A stretch of 64,000 bases of DNA from Mucilaginibacter agri (GTDB lineage Bacteria > Bacteroidota > Bacteroidia > Sphingobacteriales > Sphingobacteriaceae). The notes below the pieces were generated by a model that was not told where the DNA came from, searched no databases, and worked only from the letters and a program-made list of their open reading frames with translations. Positions 1 through 8,742 of the stretch are shown here, piece after piece. The translations under genes and the position numbers were made by a program. Numbering within the stretch: position 1 is the stretch's first letter; each line of letters begins with the position of its first letter. The DNA lies in contig NZ_WWEO01000037.1 of NCBI RefSeq assembly GCF_009928685.1, forward strand, positions 1 through 64,000, read 5' to 3'.

Positions 1-2
1 AT

Positions 3-221
3 GCGAATGTAACCGGCACGCCGGTTACCTTGACCTCGCCACCGAACCTGGCTATCGGAAACGAGATGCCAAAAACAGCTTATAATTTTACCGATCCGGA
101 CAGTCCAAGTGCTTTTTACGGGGCCAATTTCTTTGTTGGCTCAATCGACGATATCAGACTGTATAATAAAGTACTAAGCGATACCGAAGTAAATTCTTTG
201 TATACGATGGAGCAACCCTGA
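3..221 (+). CDS. C-terminal end of a LamG/concanavalin-like domain protein (partial)
   Basis: The reading frame is open to the window edge, so only the last 72 or so residues are seen. The tail motif GSIDDIRLYNKVLS followed by EVNSLY is the characteristic closing strand of LamG/Laminin_G_3 jelly-roll domains, which are common at the ends of large secreted Bacteroidetes surface proteins. The part before it (ASP-rich, FYGANFFVG) fits the preceding strands of the same fold. Substrate or ligand cannot be told from this fragment. A good intrinsic terminator follows at 268-293. Confidence 0.75.
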   Translation, partial: ANVTGTPVTLTSPPNLAIGNEMPKTAYNFTDPDSPSAFYGANFFVGSIDDIRLYNKVLSDTEVNSLYTMEQP

Positions 222-267
222 AAGTGAGGTTGTTTCTGTGTCGGTTAAACTATTAAAAATCAAAAGA

Positions 268-293
268 GGGCATTCAGTTGAATGTCCTTTTTT
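268..293 (+). terminator. Rho-independent terminator after the LamG-like gene
   Basis: An 8-bp stem (GGGCATTC / GAATGTCC with one G-U pair) and a 4-nt loop are followed by six T residues, 46 bp after the stop codon. Confidence 0.8.
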
Positions 294-461
294 GATCCGG
301 CTTTTAAACTAACCAGGCAAAAGATCATACTCCCGGAATTATTTTTGATCATAGTTATACTAAGTTCCCAAAAACGCCGGATTATTTATCCGCTAGGTTT
401 AGTTTACAGCGCATCAAACAAGCTAGCTCTTAACCCTTATAAATATACCTTACGTTTGTAT

Positions 462-1280
462 TCATGCATCATTCAAACCATTCAGCATGGCATTCCACCA
501 GGTTGTCGGCCTGTTCGCTAAAATGACGGCGACCCTTTGCGACAGGGATTCCGAATCATTTAGCAGCAGCTTTAATTTGCGGCCGATCACACGGGCACAA
601 ACCAGCTGTAGATAATCACTCTCAGTGGTTTCATAAAGCTCCATGGTATCAAAATGCTCTTCATAGATATCTCCGGAGTAAAGATCAAAGTAGACCCGGA
701 TGATATGCTCGATATCAGTGATGTCTTTCGTACGTTGCGGGCGATCGTTATTGGAGATCAGTTTTAAAAGTATGATGCCTTCCATGGTACAGACCTTGAT
801 GTTGAGCTCTTCGTCTACCTGTACCGAATCTACGAAAGGATAGATCTCTTTGAACCCCGGCATATGGAAAACAAATCGCGGATCGGTCAGGCGGACGTGT
901 CGGTCAGCTTCTTCTATTTCACCGAAGGGTAGCAGGTCAACCTCTATCGCTCCATGATAGAACAGCTTGATAGTTTCCGTTGGGTGCAGCGTAAAATGCC
1001 CGGTTGCCGCCAGGGCCTGTTTCAACTCCCGGAACTGCCCTTCGTTGCGGATCAGGATAGCCAGGTCGACATCATTGGTTTTCCTTAATGCGGCCGAACC
1101 GGTGTCGGTGCTGAGTTGGATATCCCGGGCCACCGCACCGACAACATAGTAGTCGATACTATAAGCTTTAAATACAGGCTCGATGTCCTTCAGCATGGCT
1201 GCGATTTCCGGGTGTAATAAGGGCTCAGTCAAGGTAGTTTTGTTTAACGCGTTCTGCGGTTTCGGTATTTCTGCTGTCAT
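462..1280 (-). CDS. Nucleotidyltransferase, AbiEii-type toxin of a type IV-like toxin-antitoxin pair
   Basis: 272 residues. The centre carries a nucleotidyltransferase-like core: YYVVGAVARDIQL (a G-A-V-A-R-D variant of the GG/GS-x-R-D loop), then KTNDVDLAIL (acidic DVD pair) and IEVDLLPFG (third acidic strand), matching AbiEii/AbiGii-type minimal nucleotidyltransferases. A 5' extension of the frame to 1403 exists but lies wholly inside the upstream gene. I chose the ATG at 1280, which gives a 56-nt overlap with the AbiEi-like gene and implies translational coupling. In this family the enzyme modifies an essential RNA and is neutralised by AbiEi. The target here is inferred only from family. 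Confidence 0.75.
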   Translation of the reverse strand: MTAEIPKPQNALNKTTLTEPLLHPEIAAMLKDIEPVFKAYSIDYYVVGAVARDIQLSTDTGSAALRKTNDVDLAILIRNEGQFRELKQALAATGHFTLHPTETIKLFYHGAIEVDLLPFGEIEEADRHVRLTDPRFVFHMPGFKEIYPFVDSVQVDEELNIKVCTMEGIILLKLISNNDRPQRTKDITDIEHIIRVYFDLYSGDIYEEHFDTMELYETTESDYLQLVCARVIGRKLKLLLNDSESLSQRVAVILANRPTTWWNAMLNGLNDA

Positions 1281-2241
1281 AATTGGTCGCCAGATCAGCA
1301 TAGACCAATAAAGGCGGTACCAGACCAGGTGCTGCCTCCGGCTGTTCCTTATCCGGCCAGAACTGCTCAAGCAGTTCCACATTGCCGTTTGGATCCGGTA
1401 CAAGCTTGAGCTGACGGATCAGGGGCAAGCGGCTTTGTTTGATATACAGCGTGAATTTCTCGGGGTGCAGATAGCCGGTCATCAGGGCTGCCGCATTTTC
1501 GCCGCCCCATTTGAAGCCATCAGGTTGAATATTTCTCCAGTTCTTCAGGTCTTCTGGGTTCATGAACCGGAATTTACCCACCCATTCTTTAGGGCGCAGG
1601 TTATTCCGGTAAGCTTCCACCCACCGCTGGATCAAGCGGGTTTTATTTTCTATGAAATCAGCTTTTTCGTTGTTGATGATGCCTTTTCGTAAAAAGCCCT
1701 CTTTGCGCAGTTCCTCCAGATAGCCGCCTACATTACCTAAGGCGATACCTGCTTCGTTAGCAACCTGGCGGTAAGGCCTGTTGAGCAGTTCCGGATAGCG
1801 CAGGATCGCGAACAGAAATTTCAGGCCGGCCGCTTTCCATAGTTTGCCTTCTACCGGCAAGCGGGTGGCGGTTACCTGCTGGTCGTTGATGAAAATAAAT
1901 AACTTTTCTGTCTCGATAAAGCAATTGCCGGCCACCTCCAGATAGTTGATCTTAAGGTCTTTTAGCTCCTTTTTTATTGGCAGGGGAATATACTGGCAGA
2001 TCAGCAGAAATGCTTTATCGGCAGCAGCCGCTATATTTTTGATCGCCGGGAGGGTATTATTGCGCAGTTCGTTTTTGATTTCTATTATAAAAGTTTCTTT
2101 GCGCTTACCCAGGTTCAAATCGATCAGACCATCATACTGCCGGCCGGTTTGCGTATACTCACCGGCTAATTCCAGGATCTCGCCACCGGTAAGTTCCTGC
2201 AGTTTTGCGGTCGCTTCATGAAATATTTCATGCTCTTTCAT
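1225..2241 (-). CDS. AbiEi-type antitoxin / transcriptional regulator
   Basis: 338 residues from the ATG at 2241. The N-terminal third looks like a restriction-endonuclease-like fold (YDGLIDLNLGKRKETFIIEIKNEL, a D-x(n)-EIK pattern). It is followed by a winged-helix region (YRQVANEAGIALGNVGGYLEELRKEGFL) and a C-terminal domain with LLVYADLA near the end. That order is typical of Bacteroidetes AbiEi antitoxins, which repress their own operon by binding inverted repeats. Two in-frame ATGs further upstream (2277, 2271) fall inside a 51-bp palindrome, so the downstream ATG is the more likely start. It overlaps the toxin gene by 56 nt. Confidence 0.78.
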   Translation of the reverse strand: MKEHEIFHEATAKLQELTGGEILELAGEYTQTGRQYDGLIDLNLGKRKETFIIEIKNELRNNTLPAIKNIAAAADKAFLLICQYIPLPIKKELKDLKINYLEVAGNCFIETEKLFIFINDQQVTATRLPVEGKLWKAAGLKFLFAILRYPELLNRPYRQVANEAGIALGNVGGYLEELRKEGFLRKGIINNEKADFIENKTRLIQRWVEAYRNNLRPKEWVGKFRFMNPEDLKNWRNIQPDGFKWGGENAAALMTGYLHPEKFTLYIKQSRLPLIRQLKLVPDPNGNVELLEQFWPDKEQPEAAPGLVPPLLVYADLATNYDSRNTETAERVKQNYLD

Positions 2242-2347
2242 GTTCACTAAATTTAAATGTTCATGAATCATGAACATTTAAATTTAGTGAACGAATGGGA
2301 AAATTGCAAACTTTGTTCATGAATCATGAACAATTTATATTCATGAA
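2242..2347 (-). promoter_or_regulatory. Palindromic operator array upstream of the AbiE-like pair
   Basis: Directly before the antitoxin ATG lies a perfect palindrome of 25 + 1 + 25 bp (2242-2292) whose centre is GTTCATGAATCATGAAC. The same 17-bp centre recurs, extended to a 21-bp palindrome, at 2313-2333, and a half-like TTCATGAA copy sits at 2340-2347. Known AbiEi proteins autorepress through inverted repeats, so these are the obvious candidate operators. The promoter itself is not resolved. Confidence 0.8.
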
Positions 2348-2479
2348 CATGCCAGGGAAAGACTATCAATGACGGAATGTTAACATCCCACGACAAAGCA
2401 TAGATAGTCGTGATGGGATATTTTCTGTAAATATTCTGTATTTGTCTTTAATTTATTAAATTTATAAAAAAATAAATAG

Positions 2480-3178
2480 ATGGCTATGGAAGAAACGAGG
2501 TCGAATAAAATAAAAAACATACGCCCTGAAACGCTGGAATTTATCATTTTATATAACCAATTACGTGGTAAGGCCTTTAATGGCAACGCAGAACTGGCAG
2601 AAAAACTGGGCTTTAATTCGCCGAGTTCCATTACAGAAATAATCAAGAGCCGGCAGAATATTGATCCGGAAAAACTGCGTATTTTTAAAGAGCTTTATCA
2701 GGCTGCGCTGAATACAGAAAAGCCTGTTATCGTTAAACGTACCCCTAAAGTAGCTTTTGAAGGTATTCCCATGTATGATATCACCGCAACTGCCTCTGGG
2801 GTCGAGGTGTATAACGATGTCAATGATATGCAGCCGGTGGGTCGTATGAACTTCCCCGGGATTGAGGAATGTGACTTCGCTTTGCCGGTCTGGGGCCATT
2901 CGATGTACCCTTATCTTGAGAATGGTTGCTGGGTGGCTTTGAAAGTGATCCATGACCGCAAAATATTACCAGGTGAGGTCTATTATATCGAATGGGGCGA
3001 TTACCGGATGTATAAGCGCCTGCTGCCCGGCGTAACCGAGGATGAAGTTGTGGCTCACTCTGATAACACGGCGGAAATGATCGGCGACCAGTTAAAATAT
3101 CCTCCTTTTGTGATTAAGCGGTCCGAGATCAAAAGGCTTTGCCTCGTTAAAGACATTCACAAAAAACATAACCATTGA
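2480..3178 (+). CDS. LexA/CI-like repressor with S24 peptidase domain
   Basis: 232 residues. Residues about 15-75 form a Cro/CI-type helix-turn-helix (AELAEKLGFNSPSSITEIIK). Residues 95-230 are an S24 domain with the nucleophile Ser141 in GHSMYPYLENGCW and the general base Lys179 in RMYKRLL, so the self-cleavage dyad is intact. The bond normally cleaved (Ala-Gly) is not obvious; the linker reads TASGVE. Two in-frame ATGs (2480, 2486) are equally plausible starts. It is divergent from the AbiE pair and followed 11 bp later by a convergent gene. It is the only complete DNA-binding S24 protein in the window and so a candidate regulator for the damage genes at 57-59 kb, which is inference. Confidence 0.85.
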   Translation: MAMEETRSNKIKNIRPETLEFIILYNQLRGKAFNGNAELAEKLGFNSPSSITEIIKSRQNIDPEKLRIFKELYQAALNTEKPVIVKRTPKVAFEGIPMYDITATASGVEVYNDVNDMQPVGRMNFPGIEECDFALPVWGHSMYPYLENGCWVALKVIHDRKILPGEVYYIEWGDYRMYKRLLPGVTEDEVVAHSDNTAEMIGDQLKYPPFVIKRSEIKRLCLVKDIHKKHNH

Positions 3179-3189
3179 TAACATCGCGG

Positions 3190-3786
3190 TTATGGCTGCC
3201 GGAACGATTGGGACAATGCCGCTTTGATCCGCCGGATGTCGCTTTCCAACAGGTCGTGTATCTGCTGATACTGACCGCATAGATCGAATACGTTGATGGC
3301 ATAGGTCGCATATAAAGCTTCGCTTTCCTGGGTACCGGTGTGTTTCAACCGGTCGGTCACATCCAGGACGGCCAGAAAAAGCAACTGGGATTTCGAGTTG
3401 AGCTCATGGATCCGGGCGATGGAAAGTTCCACTTCAAAATAAAGCGTGGCCAAATTGTATTTCCAGTTCTCCGCATTAATCTTCGACAGGCGTTCGTTTA
3501 CCGTATTCCGCTCTTTTTGCAGAAAATCGATACTCAAAGGACTTCTGGAATCATTCCAGTTTTTCCAATACAGGATATTCTTTTGAAGAATGGCCATCGT
3601 TTCGGTGTTCACATAATAAAGGTATTCGCCGATTTCTACCTTTTTATCCCGGAAGGCGATCCTGGATGCAGAGCGGTTCTTTCGCCGGTCGCTGTAATAA
3701 CTGAACAGGCCGGTCATGAGCTGGCTCAGCAGCACACCCGCTAAGCCTGAAAAGGCACTAACCAGTGCAATTGTGTTGGTAGTCAT
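3190..3786 (-). CDS. Uncharacterised single-membrane-span protein
   Basis: 198 residues with no recognised domain. Residues 5-28 (TIALVSAFSGLAGVLLSQLM) are hydrophobic and followed by the positively charged SDRRKNR, so one N-terminal membrane anchor with a cytoplasmic remainder is likely. The remainder is mostly helical and rich in charged residues. Its promoter region contains a CTAA-N5-TTAG palindrome (3829-3841), shared with the UmuDC and SRAP promoters in this window, which hints at co-regulation with them. It is convergent with the S24 repressor gene. Confidence 0.6.
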   Translation of the reverse strand: MTTNTIALVSAFSGLAGVLLSQLMTGLFSYYSDRRKNRSASRIAFRDKKVEIGEYLYYVNTETMAILQKNILYWKNWNDSRSPLSIDFLQKERNTVNERLSKINAENWKYNLATLYFEVELSIARIHELNSKSQLLFLAVLDVTDRLKHTGTQESEALYATYAINVFDLCGQYQQIHDLLESDIRRIKAALSQSFRQP

Positions 3787-3828
3787 ACCTTTTTAAACGG
3801 CATCCCATCAGCAAAGTTTCATAAAATA

Positions 3829-3841
3829 CTAAAAAAATTAG
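3829..3841. promoter_or_regulatory. CTAA-N5-TTAG palindrome
   Basis: CTAA-AAAAA-TTAG, 43 bp upstream of the start codon at 3786 and overlapping the stop codon of the transposase. The same spaced half-sites occur before umuD-like and SRAP genes (57022, 58947, 58969). A near copy with one changed base (GTAA-N5-TTAG) lies at 5524-5536. Confidence 0.45.
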
Positions 3842-5463
3842 TATTTCTTTGCCGCTTTGTTATGCAGGCTGTTCTCCGTTCTGCAGATATTTGCTTTATC
3901 AAATACGGGGACAACCAGTTCTTCGCCCCAGATCTTTTTTCCTGCGCGTTTAGGGTTCGCCTTATAATGTTCGTTCCGTTCGTGGAAATGGCGGTCTATA
4001 GCTTCTTTACAGGCTGCCACGTCCGGATAATTGCTATGGTGGATGACGGCCCTGGCCAGTCCGCTGAACACTGATTCGATCACATTCAGAAACTGGGAAG
4101 AGGCGGGGAGCGGGGCCAGCGCGATCACGGGATTATGGAGCGCTTCCCTGTAGTCATCGCTGTTCAACTTTTCAATATAAGTCACCAGGTCTTTAGAGCA
4201 GTGCCAGCTTGCTTTATCCCAGGACAGGTACAGCCGTTCCTGGTCCGGATACTGCAGGACCAGCACGTCGATAAGCCGGATCATTTCTGCAGTGTTCTTT
4301 TTCAGCGAGTAGAAATGGGTGACCTGGTTGGTAGAAAGTTCCACGGCCGCTGTACAGATCAACCAGCCACTGCTTTTTTGAATCGCGGGGATCGTGATAT
4401 AGTCCCCCTTTTTTACAAAAGACCGGCCACCTTTCATTTTGACGCTGAAAGGGCCGTACTCGTCGATTGAGAAAAACTTTTCACCTGGCCGCAGGTTGCG
4501 CAGAATATCCTGGATGGCTGCAAATTTTTCACGGTACAGGGGATCCGGACTGGTCAGTTTTTCCCTGGATTTGAGGATGCGGTACCCCCGGTTCCTAAGC
4601 CCGCGGGAGACAAGCGTACTGCTGATGCGGACGTGATAAAGTTGCTCGTATACGCGTGCAAGATCTATTAATTTCCAGGTCGTCCGGTTAATATTGTAGA
4701 TCTTGGGTGTCTGCCGTAATAGATGGATCAGGTTATCTTCGCGTTCTTTAATTTCGGCAAGTTTGGTATCGTTGATCGTATGGGTGCGCTGAAATCCGTC
4801 GAGCCCCTTTTTTCGGTACGTTCGCAGCCAGATCAAAACCGTATCCCGGCAGACCTCCTCTTTTGCCGCGATATCATTGACAAACCGCCGGTCAGCGCTT
4901 TCCATCAGGGCCACTGCTATCTGCCAGCGCTGGTGATCATTACCACTTCGCCATTGTTTTAAAATGGCCATATCCGCTTCCGGAAAAACATAGGTGCGTT
5001 GGCGGCTGATCTGATTCTTTTCACACCAGGAAAAGAAATTTTCCTTGAATGTGGAATAAGCATAGCCTTCAGGACAAAGCAGCCTGTATTTTTCAAAAGC
5101 GGCTTGCGCCCCCAGGTCGCCGCCGGCCAATTGCCGGATGATCTCCGGGATCACGCGGATCATTTCCACATATTTCGCCGTCGTCCGGTGGTCCGGTATG
5201 CCAACCGGCATAAAAAAATCTTTCGTTTTTATTTTTTCCGGGTACTGATCCCGGATCTTCCGGAATTCTGCAACGTAACATTGTACGCAATAACGGGATA
5301 AGTTAAGGTCCAGGGCGGCCTGCACTTTGTTAAACTTGTTGTCGTTCAAAAAAAGTTTCCGTAGTGCGTTGATCTTGGAAGCGGGGATACGGTGGACTTG
5401 CATAGGCGCCGAATTAGCCGAATGAGGTGAGCTTTTTCGTGGATATCGAAATATCAGCCTCAT
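3838..5463 (-). CDS. IS630-family DDE transposase with long N-terminal extension
   Basis: 541 residues (an internal ATG at 5403 would give 521). The C-terminal half has the three acidic catalytic motifs of IS630/Tc1 DDE_3 transposases: FFSIDEYGPF, LYLSWDKASWH and FLNVIESVFSG. Before them comes a helix-turn-helix stretch (CRDTVLIWLRTYRKKGLDG) typical of the family. About 150 extra residues at the N terminus, with another helix-turn-helix-like segment (FNKVQAALDLNLSRYCVQ), make it much longer than the usual roughly 350. The frame is intact, so it may be active or recently so. Confidence 0.82.
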   Translation of the reverse strand: MRLIFRYPRKSSPHSANSAPMQVHRIPASKINALRKLFLNDNKFNKVQAALDLNLSRYCVQCYVAEFRKIRDQYPEKIKTKDFFMPVGIPDHRTTAKYVEMIRVIPEIIRQLAGGDLGAQAAFEKYRLLCPEGYAYSTFKENFFSWCEKNQISRQRTYVFPEADMAILKQWRSGNDHQRWQIAVALMESADRRFVNDIAAKEEVCRDTVLIWLRTYRKKGLDGFQRTHTINDTKLAEIKEREDNLIHLLRQTPKIYNINRTTWKLIDLARVYEQLYHVRISSTLVSRGLRNRGYRILKSREKLTSPDPLYREKFAAIQDILRNLRPGEKFFSIDEYGPFSVKMKGGRSFVKKGDYITIPAIQKSSGWLICTAAVELSTNQVTHFYSLKKNTAEMIRLIDVLVLQYPDQERLYLSWDKASWHCSKDLVTYIEKLNSDDYREALHNPVIALAPLPASSQFLNVIESVFSGLARAVIHHSNYPDVAACKEAIDRHFHERNEHYKANPKRAGKKIWGEELVVPVFDKANICRTENSLHNKAAKKY

Positions 5464-5651
5464 TACAAAATGAACAAAGGGAATGGGGATTAGTTTCAGA
5501 TTGTATTTTCGGAACAGCAGGTAGTAATTTTTTTAGCCAGTTTTTATTACCGGAATGGTTTTTCTAACGAAAGGCCTTAGCGCCGCCGCAAACCCAAGTT
5601 ACCGGTCAATTGTAGAACCGGGCAATGAAGTCTCCAACCCTGCTGAACAAT

Positions 5652-8306
5652 TCAGCTGGTCCTATTAAGCGGAAGGCTGAAGTAAAAAATGCTTCCTTTT
5701 CCCGGCTCGCTTTTTGCCCATATCTTACCGCCGTGACGTTGGACGATCTCGGAACTGAGGTATAGCCCGATTCCAAAACCAGCAATATGACGTGTTTGAT
5801 CGGCCTCTACCCGGTAATAACGGTCAAATATTTTCGCCAGGTCGTCTGGTGCAATCCCAATGCCCGAATCCTTAATACTGATGACGACCTCTTGCTGCGA
5901 AGCCGTGCAGTCGACTTTAATCTTCGTGGTTTTAGGTGAATATTTTAGGGCATTGCTGATCAAATTAGAGACAACGGAGCCGATTTTGTCGCGATCGGCA
6001 TGTACCTCAATGGTGTCGCATCTGGTAAACCGGATTTCCTGTGTGCCGGGAGTCAGGCTCAGTTCTTCTACAATTTCCGAGATGAGCTCCCTGATATCGA
6101 AATCCCGTTTTTCAATATGGATCTTACCGGACTCCAAACGGGAAATATTTAAAAACCCATTGATCATGTTCATCATCCGTCGGACCTGCTGGTTCGCTTT
6201 TCCCATGGCGCCCACCAGGAAAGGATCCTGATGCTGTTTGAGCTTAGCATTGGCCACTTGAATAATCGCATTCAGCGAAGTCAGGGGTGTTTTCAGTTCA
6301 TGGCTGGCCATGCCGATAAAACCATCCTTTTTGGCTAGTTCTGCCTCCAGTTGCTGCTGGGTCTTTTCGATGGTTTTGCGGGCCTGCACCTGTTCCGTTA
6401 CATCTACCGTTATCGCTATTACGCCGCCAATGGCGCCGGTTGCATCGCGATAGGCCTGATAAACAAAATTCTGATAAACTACCTCCGGCCGCCCGTGCCG
6501 GATTAATGATACCGGTAATTCGTTGGCGTAAAAGGTCTCACCGGTCTCATAAACTGCTTTCATAACCTCCTCAAGTCCCTGGCCGCGGGCATCAGGCAAG
6601 GCGTCGAATACCGGTCTGTTCATGACATCAGATTGTGGTTTACCCCAAAGTTCGACCATCAGCTGATTGGCTACCGTGATCACATGGTCAGCTCCTGAAA
6701 GGATGCACATGGCCACTGGTGCCTGACTGATCATGGCTCTCAGGTTCTCTTCACTTTGCTCGACTTGTCGCCTGGCCAGTACACGGTCTGTGATTTCGAA
6801 CGACATCACCAGAACGCCAGTATAGTCGCCATTGATATCTGCGAGTGGCTGGTAGGTATAATCCACAAAAGTTTCCCGGATACTGCCATCCGGGTTCTCA
6901 AATAATACCGGACTCTCCTTAACGTCGATCACCTCACCGGTCGCCATTACATGACGCAACTGGCCGGCGAAAGGCTGGTCAGCAAGGTCAGGCAGGATTT
7001 CCAAAAAGGGTTTACCAACAACCTCCGCTGCGCTTTTTTTCCAATAGTCCAGGTTGGCCTGGTTGATCATTTCCACAACAAGCTCTGGCCCGCGAATGAC
7101 AACAACGGCGGCAGGCAGCATGTTGATCAGTAATTGTAGCCGCTGTTCGTTATTTTTTTGTTCTGTAATATCCCGGGTAATACCGGATACGGCTTCGACT
7201 TGACCTTGCTCGTTGAAAACGGGGCTAAGGATATAATCGTACATACGCCGGCCGAGAGTTGAATGCGGAAAGGACACTTCACCACGCACCTGCAGACCGG
7301 TAGCCTTAACCTGGTCGATTTCGCGTTCGTGCATTTCGGCGTGCCAGGGTTCATATCCGTTTTCCAGCAGGCTTTTACCTATAGCAGTCTCATAAGTTTT
7401 ACCCCACATGGATAACAGGGCGCTGTTGACGTAAATAAAACGGTAATTCAGGTCAAATACATACATCAGGTCAGGTGTTCCGGAGGTGATGGCTTCATAC
7501 AGTCTTTGTTGTTGACCGGAAACTTCTTTTGCGTTGCGTAACGCATCTTCGATCCGCTTACGTTCTGTAATATCACTGGCGGTACCGAACCATTCGACAA
7601 TTTCTCCTTGTGAATCAAGGATAGGGACGGCACGTGAAAAGGTCCAGCCCGGTGAACCATCGGCACGTATGACCCTATGTTCCATTTCAAATATCTTTTT
7701 ATACCGAATGGCGTCCTTAATCCGGAGATTTACCATTTTTAAATCATCCGGGTGAACATTCCGTTCCCGCCAGTAGCTGATGGGCTCATAAGTGTCTTTC
7801 AGGAAGCCTCGTCCGTCCAGTTCCTGCATGACTTTCCAATCCGCGCTCAGACTATAAATCACATCGGAACTCGCGGTAACCAATGCCCGGAAACGCTTCT
7901 CACTGGTAGTAACCAGCTGTCGTTCCCTGACCTGTTTGGTAGACTCCAACACCCAGGCGGCAATTTTAGTTACTTTGCCGTCACTGTTTTTGACAGGATT
8001 GTACACAAAAGTCATAAAAACCACTTCTTCTTTTCCGTGCCGGATGAGTTTCATTTCCGCCTCGTCAGCATAAAAAGGCTCACCGGTTTCAGCTACTTTG
8101 ATCAGTTCCTGTTCCAGTGTAGTCCGGAGTTCCGCGAAGGGGTTCCAGCAGTTTTTCCCGAGAAGTGCTTCTTTTGACCTGCCGGCGACTTCGAGAAATT
8201 TATCGTTGACGAGTTCAATTACCAGCGTTTTGGAATCTAATAGGCAAATACCGATTGGTGCGTGAAGCACCATGTAGCGTAAGTCTTGGTCGTCGGTCAA
8301 TTGCAT
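5652..8306 (-). CDS. Multi-PAS sensor histidine kinase
   Basis: 884 residues with no obvious membrane segment or signal peptide, so probably cytoplasmic. Roughly five PAS/PAC units occupy residues 8-640 (repeated signatures such as GKNCWNPF, YVNSALLSMWGKTYE, VVGKPFLEI, and D-I-T-E/D-V-T-E ends). The kinase core follows: H box GMASHELKTPL (His669), N box SNLISNALKYSP, G1 DSGIGIAPDDL and G2 GFGIGLYLSSE. No receiver or regulator gene is adjacent, so it is an orphan kinase whose partner is elsewhere. The many PAS units suggest soluble ligand, redox or light sensing, but no cofactor residue is recognisable. Confidence 0.92.
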   Translation of the reverse strand: MQLTDDQDLRYMVLHAPIGICLLDSKTLVIELVNDKFLEVAGRSKEALLGKNCWNPFAELRTTLEQELIKVAETGEPFYADEAEMKLIRHGKEEVVFMTFVYNPVKNSDGKVTKIAAWVLESTKQVRERQLVTTSEKRFRALVTASSDVIYSLSADWKVMQELDGRGFLKDTYEPISYWRERNVHPDDLKMVNLRIKDAIRYKKIFEMEHRVIRADGSPGWTFSRAVPILDSQGEIVEWFGTASDITERKRIEDALRNAKEVSGQQQRLYEAITSGTPDLMYVFDLNYRFIYVNSALLSMWGKTYETAIGKSLLENGYEPWHAEMHEREIDQVKATGLQVRGEVSFPHSTLGRRMYDYILSPVFNEQGQVEAVSGITRDITEQKNNEQRLQLLINMLPAAVVVIRGPELVVEMINQANLDYWKKSAAEVVGKPFLEILPDLADQPFAGQLRHVMATGEVIDVKESPVLFENPDGSIRETFVDYTYQPLADINGDYTGVLVMSFEITDRVLARRQVEQSEENLRAMISQAPVAMCILSGADHVITVANQLMVELWGKPQSDVMNRPVFDALPDARGQGLEEVMKAVYETGETFYANELPVSLIRHGRPEVVYQNFVYQAYRDATGAIGGVIAITVDVTEQVQARKTIEKTQQQLEAELAKKDGFIGMASHELKTPLTSLNAIIQVANAKLKQHQDPFLVGAMGKANQQVRRMMNMINGFLNISRLESGKIHIEKRDFDIRELISEIVEELSLTPGTQEIRFTRCDTIEVHADRDKIGSVVSNLISNALKYSPKTTKIKVDCTASQQEVVISIKDSGIGIAPDDLAKIFDRYYRVEADQTRHIAGFGIGLYLSSEIVQRHGGKIWAKSEPGKGSIFYFSLPLNRTS

Positions 8307-8569
8307 AGGTTATTCGGCAGTATAAGTAGCTGGCCAAAATAACAAAAATTACAGGCTTTTGTTTAATAGAGATCCAGATAACGGTCTGGATAGAGCAGTC
8401 GGCATGGGTGATCGGTTAATCAGCTAATTGTCAAGTCTGAAAAAATATTATCTCAACAGTTAGGTCTTAAACTATTGTAATTATACCGATGTTAGACCAC
8501 CCTGTCATTCGGATAGTAACAGCTAGAACGGGAAAACCGATTGACTGAGCCTTCTGCGTAAGCTAATAA

Positions 8570-8700
8570 TCATGGTTGTTTAAGTTTAGTTTCCTTGGTC
8601 TGCGTCGTATGCGGGACAGCCTGGAGATGTACTTTTGGGGATAAGTTTTCAAGTAGAAGCTGCAAATACCATATGTTTTTATTATCAATCGTATTCTATC
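8570..8700 (-). pseudogene. Relic of a DksA/TraR-like gene (C-terminal part)
   Basis: The minus strand here matches the last 40 or so codons of the intact DksA-like gene at 20080-20463 base by base over about 120 nt (shared blocks such as TTGTTTAAGTTT, ATATGTTTTTATTATCAAT and GGGATAAGTTT), with several indels that break the frame. It is one of two decayed copies in the window; the other is at 60168-60370. The rest of the 8307-8742 intergenic space shows no gene; it includes the promoter region of the MFS gene. Confidence 0.75.
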
Positions 8701-8742
8701 GGTTAATCAGTTCGTAATCAACGTAATTTATTATATTTAATA

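Larger units (their letters stand above)
3828..5537 (-). mobile_element. Possible IS630-like insertion sequence (ends uncertain)
   Basis: Flanking the transposase are imperfect inverted sequences: 3828-3843 and the reverse complement of 5522-5537 match at 14 of 16 positions (core CTAAAAAAATTA). IS630 elements insert at TA; a TA dinucleotide adjoins the left end but none adjoins the right, so either the true ends are different or the copy is old. The same sequences also resemble the CTAA-N5-TTAG operators, an alternative reading. Confidence 0.35.

Noticed and set aside
282..521. 79-codon frame starting in the terminator after the LamG-like gene.
   Set aside because: Starts inside a terminator stem and overlaps the AbiEii-type gene; no features.
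3828..5537. A fully defined IS630 element with TA target duplication.
   Set aside because: Only the left inverted end is preceded by TA; the ends also coincide with the operator-like motif, so I list the element only as possible.
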